Assembly (NCBI GenBank): GCA_040877875.1
Contig: JBBDNC010000189.1
Location: 1-11,509, forward strand
Direction: 5' to 3'
Source: JBBDNC01 sp040877875
GTDB lineage: Bacteria; Bacteroidota; Rhodothermia; Balneolales; Balneolaceae
Length of the DNA stretch: 11,509 nucleotides
This document shows positions 7,790 through 11,509 of this stretch, piece after piece; positions within the stretch are counted from its first letter, which is position 1; every line of letters begins with the position of its first letter. The translations under genes were made by a program, and so were the position numbers. Below the pieces are notes generated by a model that was given only the letters and a program-made list of their open reading frames with translations, did not search any database and was not told the DNA's origin.

Positions 7790-7932
7790 TTGTTGAATTC
7801 ACTTTATAACGTGTTCGGAAAAAAAGGTAGGCTTTCGCTTCTCTCTTTTTGGATCACTTTTGTAAGTGAAAATTTTAATTGAAAACCAATATAAATAGAA
7901 AAAATGAGAAAACCGTATTCTCCCCTAAAATG

Positions 7933-7980
7933 TTGGTTTTATTCTTATCGCGGAACAAGGGCAGGCAGAATCTAAACCAA
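7933..7980. other. Stem-loop downstream of the permease gene
   Basis: TTGGTTT (7933-7939) pairs with AAACCAA (7974-7980), and ATTCT (7941-7945) with AGAAT (7967-7971), around a 21-nt loop. It lies about 30 bp beyond the permease stop and may slow or end that transcript, but has no U-tract. Nothing else is seen between csp and the permease. Confidence 0.3.
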
Positions 7981-8010
7981 AAACGAGTGTTTATCCCGCT
8001 ATTGAGATAT

Positions 8011-9240
8011 TTATTTGCCGAATGCCAGGACTTTTATAGGGTCTGTATTGGCTGCAACCCGGGCGGGCAGCCAGGAGGCCACCGCACAAAGCAGAAGGGT
8101 GGCCCCGGTAACAATCAGAAAATCCAGGGCGTGAGGCTCAATCGGTGCATAACTCATGTAGTAGTTTTCTTCCATCAAAGGGATGAGTTGGTAGGTGGAT
8201 TGCAGCCAGTTAAACAATACGGAAATACCGATTCCGATACACAGGCCGATCCCCGCTACAAATACCCCTTCCAGTAAAAAAATCCACCGGATCGACCGGG
8301 AATGGGCTCCCATCGTTTTAAGAATTCCGATATCACGGGTCCGTTCCAGGACCATCATCAGGACAGCTCCAATCAGATTGAAAGCCGCAATAATCACCAT
8401 GACACTGATGACGAACGGAATCGTTTGTTCCTGAAGGTCTACCCATGCAAAGATGTTTCGATAGCGTTGATAGATGGATTCGGTGATATAGGGGAATTCC
8501 AGAGTCTTGTCGATCGAAGAATAGATCTCTTCGATTCGGCCGGTGTCACTGACTTTTACATCCAGGCCGGTGGATTGCAACATTCCCAGCCGGTAGAGGT
8601 TTCGTGTATGTTGAATATCCACAAGTGCGAAGCCATCGTCAAAACGCTCCACCCCGGTCTGGTAGATCCCGCTTAAATGAAATTGCTGCAGTTCAGGAGG
8701 ATTAAACGGGGTAGGGATGCCTTCAACACGATAAACGGTAACCACTTGACCGATTCCCGCTCCGATATCACGGGCCAGGGCAGATCCGAGAATAATTCCC
8801 GGCAGGCCTCTTTCGTCCGGCCCCAGATCATATCGGCCCTCTGTGATGTACGTTCGAAGATCGGTTACATCTCCTTCGGGAGAAACTCCTTTGAGGATCA
8901 TTCCGCTGACTCCTTCGGCCGATTGTATCATGACCTGCCCGGTAACTGTCGGCTGTGCAGTTTCCACACCTTCCATTTGCTCTACAAAAGTTCGGAGGGT
9001 GTCTGAACGAAAAAGAGGATCTTCCGAAAATGTACTAACCGTTATATGAGGGGCAAAGCCGAGGACTTTATCGTTGATTTCGGATTTGAAGCCATGAACG
9101 ATCGACAAGGCGATTAAAAGTCCTGCAGCTCCGATAGCCACCCCGAGAATGGCCATGCCCTTGATAAACGAAAGGAAACGTGATTCCCTTCGTTTTCCCC
9201 GAAAATAACGCCCGGCCAGGTACCCTTCGAACTTCATCAT
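8011..9240 (-). CDS. LolC/LolE-type ABC transporter permease (FtsX-like, MacB periplasmic domain)
   Basis: This inner-membrane permease of the lipoprotein-release type would act with a LolD-like ATPase, which is not in this window, to extract lipoproteins from the inner membrane. Its 409 residues match LolC/LolE (about 400). A first membrane segment at about 27-49 follows the basic N-terminus RYFRGKRRESR. A large periplasmic domain spans about 50-270. Three further membrane segments lie at about 274-298, 318-342 and 372-392. The coupling-helix signature ERTRDIGILKTMGA (299-312) and the ending LPARVAANTDPIKVL are diagnostic of the family. Adjacent ATGs at 9238 and 9235 are both possible starts; neither has a Shine-Dalgarno. 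lysS lies upstream in the same direction, separated by the structured element at 9287-9438. Assignment to LolC versus LolE, or to another exporter, is not resolved. Confidence 0.9.
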   Translation of the reverse strand: MMKFEGYLAGRYFRGKRRESRFLSFIKGMAILGVAIGAAGLLIALSIVHGFKSEINDKVLGFAPHITVSTFSEDPLFRSDTLRTFVEQMEGVETAQPTVTGQVMIQSAEGVSGMILKGVSPEGDVTDLRTYITEGRYDLGPDERGLPGIILGSALARDIGAGIGQVVTVYRVEGIPTPFNPPELQQFHLSGIYQTGVERFDDGFALVDIQHTRNLYRLGMLQSTGLDVKVSDTGRIEEIYSSIDKTLEFPYITESIYQRYRNIFAWVDLQEQTIPFVISVMVIIAAFNLIGAVLMMVLERTRDIGILKTMGAHSRSIRWIFLLEGVFVAGIGLCIGIGISVLFNWLQSTYQLIPLMEENYYMSYAPIEPHALDFLIVTGATLLLCAVASWLPARVAANTDPIKVLAFGK

Positions 9241-9326
9241 TCGGTAGTCATTAATGCCTGTTTCAATTCCCCGGATTCAAAGTGTTCCGGCTCAAAATAG
9301 CTTGCAATCTGCCTCAAACCTGACAT
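9237..9326 (-). CDS. Possible 29-residue small ORF overlapping the permease start
   Basis: ATG 9324-9326 opens a frame for MSGLRQIASYFEPEHFESGE... ending at TGA 9237-9239, which overlaps both permease ATGs, an arrangement compatible with translational coupling. The same frame is open leftwards from the end of lysS but has no ATG, GTG or TTG start before 9326. The composition of the last 18 residues looks protein-like. Most of the first half lies in the inverted-repeat element, so the coding signal may be accidental. No family recognised. Confidence 0.25.
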   Translation of the reverse strand: MSGLRQIASYFEPEHFESGELKQALMTTE

Positions 9327-9438
9327 TCCCTCGGCACAATCCCCTGAGCCCGACAGGTTCCTGGCTTTATTGCAAGCGGATGTTATTAAACATAACGAAT
9401 CTTTGAGCCTCCTTCTCCCAATATTTATTTTGAGCCGG
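9287..9438. other. Nested inverted-repeat element, candidate cis-acting structured RNA, between lysS and the permease
   Basis: CCGGCTCAAAAT (9287-9298) is perfectly complementary to ATTTTGAGCCGG (9427-9438). Inside lies an 18-bp interrupted hairpin: GCTTGCAAT/ATTGCAAGC (9300-9308, 9369-9377), GCC/GGC (9311-9313, 9363-9365) and AACCTG/CAGGTT (9317-9322, 9354-9359), with TCGG/CCGA (9331-9334, 9350-9353) at its top. A second hairpin GTTAT/ATAAC is at 9382-9396. TTTGAGCC (9402-9409) competes with the right outer arm for GGCTCAAA (9289-9296). Together these make a three-way-junction layout with two exclusive closing stems. It would be transcribed leftward with lysS and the permease; the functional strand is not known. 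No Rfam class was recognised by eye. Confidence 0.55.
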
Positions 9439-9523
9439 CCCGGCTGATGCCGGATTGCCTTGACCGCAGACGTCCAGCCCTGTATAATTGGCGTTCCCTT
9501 AAGGTGAAAAGGAGTTTGAGTTT

Positions 9524-11056
9524 TTATTCCGGTCTCATTTGAGGAAAAAAAATCACATCGCGAATGGAGTCTGAGTCGGTCATGATCATGGCAAGCCGGT
9601 CGATCCCGATTCCGAGTCCGGCAGTCGGAGGCATTCCATATTCAAGCGATCTCAGGAAATCTTCGTCAAGGGCCATCGCCTCTTCATCCCCTTCTTTTTG
9701 GAGTTTTAATTGTTCCTCAAATCGTTTTCGCTGGTCAATCGGGTCATTCAGTTCCGAGAATGCATTGGCAATTTCTTTACCGTTGCAGACCGCTTCAAAT
9801 CGCTCCACGAGGCCTTCTTTCTCACGGTGTTTTTTGGCCAGCGGACTCATTTCAATCGGGTAGTCGATGATGAATGTCGGTTGAATCAACTTAGGCTCAA
9901 CAAATTCACCGAATATTTCATCAATCAGTTTTCCCTTGCCCATACTTTTGTCTGTCTCCAGCTTCAGCTCACCGGCAATGGCTCTGATTTCATCTTCCGA
10001 TTTTTGATAGAGGTCGTATCCTGTTTCCTTTTCGATCGCTTCGAACATCGGGATTCTGTCCCAGGGTGTTTTGAAATCAATCGTCTGTTCTCCCACCTGA
10101 ACCTGGGTTGAACCGTGAAGTTCAATCGCTACTTTTTCAATTAAATTTTCTGTTGTCTCCATCATCCAGTAATAATCCTTGTAGGCAACGTATAATTCTA
10201 CCTGTGTAAATTCAGGGTTGTGAAAACGTGACAGACCTTCATTTCTGAAATCTTTTGAAAATTCGTACACTCCTTCAAATCCCCCTACGATGAGACGCTT
10301 CAAATAGAGCTCATTTGCAATTCGCAGATAAAGCTGCATGTCCAGGGCATTGTGATGCGTTACAAAAGGCTTTGCAGAGGCGCCTCCGTATACCGGTTGA
10401 AGAACGGGAGTTTCAACCTCCAAATATTCGAAGCTGTTCAGGGTATCCCGTATGACCTGGATCATGCGGGTCCGGCGGCGAAATACGTCCCGTACTTCCG
10501 GATTGACAATCAGGTCGACGTATCGCTGACGATATCGCTGTTCCTTATCGGAGAACGCATCATAGGTAACCGTCTCCCCCTCTTCGTCCTCCGCCTCCTT
10601 GGGAATGGGGATCGGTCGCAGTGATTTTGCAAGCAATTCGAATTCTTCAGCATGGACGGTTGTCTCACCGGTACGGGTTTTAAAAACAAATCCTTTGATC
10701 CCGACAATGTCCCCGATATCCACCATTTTCTTGAAGATGTCGTTATACATCTCCACCCCGACATCATCCCTTCGGATATAGATCTGGATTTGTCCCTTGG
10801 AGTCCTGTAAATTAAAAAAAGAGGCCTTCCCCATGATGCGGCGGGCCATGACCCTGCCGGCCACTGAAATCCGTTTTGCTTTTTCCGTATTCCCGTCTGC
10901 TACAATGAATTCATTTTCATTTTCAAGAATGTCGAGGGAACGGTGACTGACGTCAAATTTGTAGGGGTAAGGATTCACATCCGCATTCAGCAGATTATCA
11001 AGTTTTTCCTTTCGAATTGCCTGTTGTTCGCTTAGTGAAGGCTCTTGGTGACTCAT
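9524..11056 (-). CDS. lysS: Lysyl-tRNA synthetase, class II
   Basis: This enzyme attaches lysine to tRNA-Lys in the cytoplasm using ATP. Its 510 residues match the class II bacterial enzyme. The N-terminal OB-fold anticodon-binding domain spans about 60-145 (SVAGRVMARRIMGKASFFNLQD). The catalytic core has motif 1 around 195-220, motif 2 FRNEGLSRFHNPEFT at 270-284 and motif 3 GLGIGIDRLAM at 480-490. Start: ATG 11054-11056 (MSHQEPSLSEQQAIRKEKL) gives the usual N-terminus. An in-frame ATG at 11186-11188 would add 44 residues with no LysRS similarity and would lie upstream of the candidate -10 box, so I reject it. There is no Shine-Dalgarno. No terminator follows, so transcription may continue through the structured element into the permease. 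Confidence 0.97.
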   Translation of the reverse strand: MSHQEPSLSEQQAIRKEKLDNLLNADVNPYPYKFDVSHRSLDILENENEFIVADGNTEKAKRISVAGRVMARRIMGKASFFNLQDSKGQIQIYIRRDDVGVEMYNDIFKKMVDIGDIVGIKGFVFKTRTGETTVHAEEFELLAKSLRPIPIPKEAEDEEGETVTYDAFSDKEQRYRQRYVDLIVNPEVRDVFRRRTRMIQVIRDTLNSFEYLEVETPVLQPVYGGASAKPFVTHHNALDMQLYLRIANELYLKRLIVGGFEGVYEFSKDFRNEGLSRFHNPEFTQVELYVAYKDYYWMMETTENLIEKVAIELHGSTQVQVGEQTIDFKTPWDRIPMFEAIEKETGYDLYQKSEDEIRAIAGELKLETDKSMGKGKLIDEIFGEFVEPKLIQPTFIIDYPIEMSPLAKKHREKEGLVERFEAVCNGKEIANAFSELNDPIDQRKRFEEQLKLQKEGDEEAMALDEDFLRSLEYGMPPTAGLGIGIDRLAMIMTDSDSIRDVIFFPQMRPE

Positions 11057-11272
11057 TGAATGTGTTAAATGGTTTACGATTCCGGTAAAGCGAGTAAAAA
11101 TAGTGAAAATAGACGGGAAATGAACGTTATAAGAATGAAGAAATAAAATTGAAGGACTCGGAATTATAAAGGCAGGCTTTGAGTGCACGGTGCACGTGAA
11201 GCAAAGGCAGGCCCTGCAAGGGTCTGGATATCGATATTGTTGACAGGCCCGGGCCTTTCATAATCATTCTGA
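11057..11272. promoter_or_regulatory. Divergent control region between lysS and the right-hand gene
   Basis: On the lysS strand a perfect TATAAT lies at 11163-11168, with no good -35. At the -35 distance sits the near-palindrome GTGCACGGTGCAC (11183-11195), flanked by direct repeats AAAGGCAGGC (11168-11177 and 11203-11212). Further palindromes are GCAGGCCCTGC (11207-11217), ATATCGATAT (11228-11237) and AGGCCCGGGCCT (11245-11256). A perfect TTGACA (11240-11245) points rightward but lacks a well-spaced -10. Confidence 0.4.
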
Positions 11273-11435
11273 GAGGGCTTTGTAAAATCACTGCGTGTTC
11301 AAAAAATGAGCGTTGTTTTGCCCAATCTCAGCATTTTCGCGAATTCGAAATCCTCATTTATGCCTATATAAACTGCGGTTCCGAATTCGCTCAGGCTTTG
11401 ATATTGAACAAAACCCCTGGTTTTTCAAAGCCCTC
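11273..11435. mobile_element. MITE-like non-autonomous element, copy 2 (163 bp)
   Basis: This relative of the element at 1944 begins GAGGGCTTTGTAAAA and ends CAAAGCCCTC. Left 36 bp: 34/36 identical. The 40-bp segment 11393-11432: 34/40 identical. The interior differs: instead of the GTCCGCC hairpin it has GCGAATTCG (11339-11347) inverted as CGAATTCGC (11382-11390), with partly complementary sequence between. Terminal palindromy extends outward to TGAGAGGGC/GCCCTCTCA. No direct repeat of the flanks is visible. It has no coding capacity. Its right end is 3 bp before the ATG at 11439. Confidence 0.75.
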
Positions 11436-11438
11436 TCA

Positions 11439-11509
11439 ATGATGAAAAAAAGAGATACAATGTTTAAAATGACGATTCCTTTTTTGTTCTTCCTGATAAC
11501 AATCGGAGG
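11439..11509 (+). CDS. N-terminus of an exported protein (3' truncated)
   Basis: The frame starts ATGATGAAAAAAAGAG and remains open to the window edge, giving 23 complete codons. MMKKRD followed by MFKMTIPFLFFLITIGG is a typical Sec signal-peptide start: basic N-region, then a hydrophobic stretch rich in Phe, Leu and Ile. ATGs at 11439, 11442, 11460 and 11469 are all in frame. The one at 11460 has the best upstream purine run (AGAGA). The mobile repeat ends just before the first ATG, so the original leader may have been displaced. Nothing can be said about the mature protein. Confidence 0.6.
   Translation, partial: MMKKRDTMFKMTIPFLFFLITIG

Noticed and set aside
9287..9438. SRP RNA or 6S RNA as identity of the structured element
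   Set aside because: No GGAAG tetraloop with AGCAGC as in bacterial SRP RNA. An 11-base string TCCCCTGAGCC also occurs in E. coli 6S RNA as I remember it, but the bubble layout (1 nt on one side, about 48 on the other) does not fit 6S.
11057..11188. 44-residue N-terminal extension of LysRS
   Set aside because: The extension has no LysRS similarity and begins upstream of the candidate -10 box; MSHQEPSLSE at 11056 is the normal start.
11267..11441. Target-site duplication around element copy 2
   Set aside because: Left flank TTCTGA and right flank TCAATG do not match; the outward extension is palindromic rather than direct.
1..11509. CRISPR array, tRNA or rRNA genes, prophage or toxin-antitoxin module
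   Set aside because: No regularly spaced repeats, no cloverleaf or rRNA signature, and no matching protein families were seen.

Overview
The window looks like ordinary bacterial chromosome, about 50% GC in genes and much more AT-rich between them. The gene content (large single-subunit class II ribonucleotide reductase, alanine dehydrogenase, one LolC/LolE-type permease, lysyl-tRNA synthetase, a carboxypeptidase-regulatory-domain protein with a c-type heme motif) and the weak or absent Shine-Dalgarno sequences at most starts suggest the Bacteroidota/Balneolota/Rhodothermota group. That placement is inference; no rRNA or other taxonomic marker is present.

Left part (1-2560): the end of a long secreted-type protein combining a CarboxypepD-reg-like strand region, a CTACH heme site and a Vgb/NHL-like beta-propeller. 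Its stop codon lies inside a 6-bp target duplication made by a 110-bp non-coding inserted element. A roughly 500-bp intergenic region follows. It holds a 91-bp tract that is about 96% AT, three DnaA-box-like sites on one strand, a sigma70-like promoter and a fold-back leader in front of nrdJ.

Centre (2565-7771): nrdJ (B12-dependent ribonucleotide reductase) ends in a Rho-independent terminator whose loop carries a small palindrome also found in the inserted element. Alanine dehydrogenase (ald) follows from its own promoter. It converges on a small cold-shock protein gene, with a terminator between them that pairs better in the csp direction.

Right part (7772-11509): lysS, then a FtsX/LolC-LolE-like permease, then csp, are read leftward. 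Between lysS and the permease lies a 152-bp element with nested inverted repeats and competing pairings, the best candidate here for an undescribed cis-acting RNA. A control region rich in short palindromes separates lysS from a divergent, truncated gene encoding an exported protein. A second, 163-bp relative of the inserted element sits 3 bp before that gene's first ATG. The protein-coding genes are mostly independent housekeeping units. The notable material is non-coding: the two related mobile repeats, the structured element and the nrdJ upstream region.
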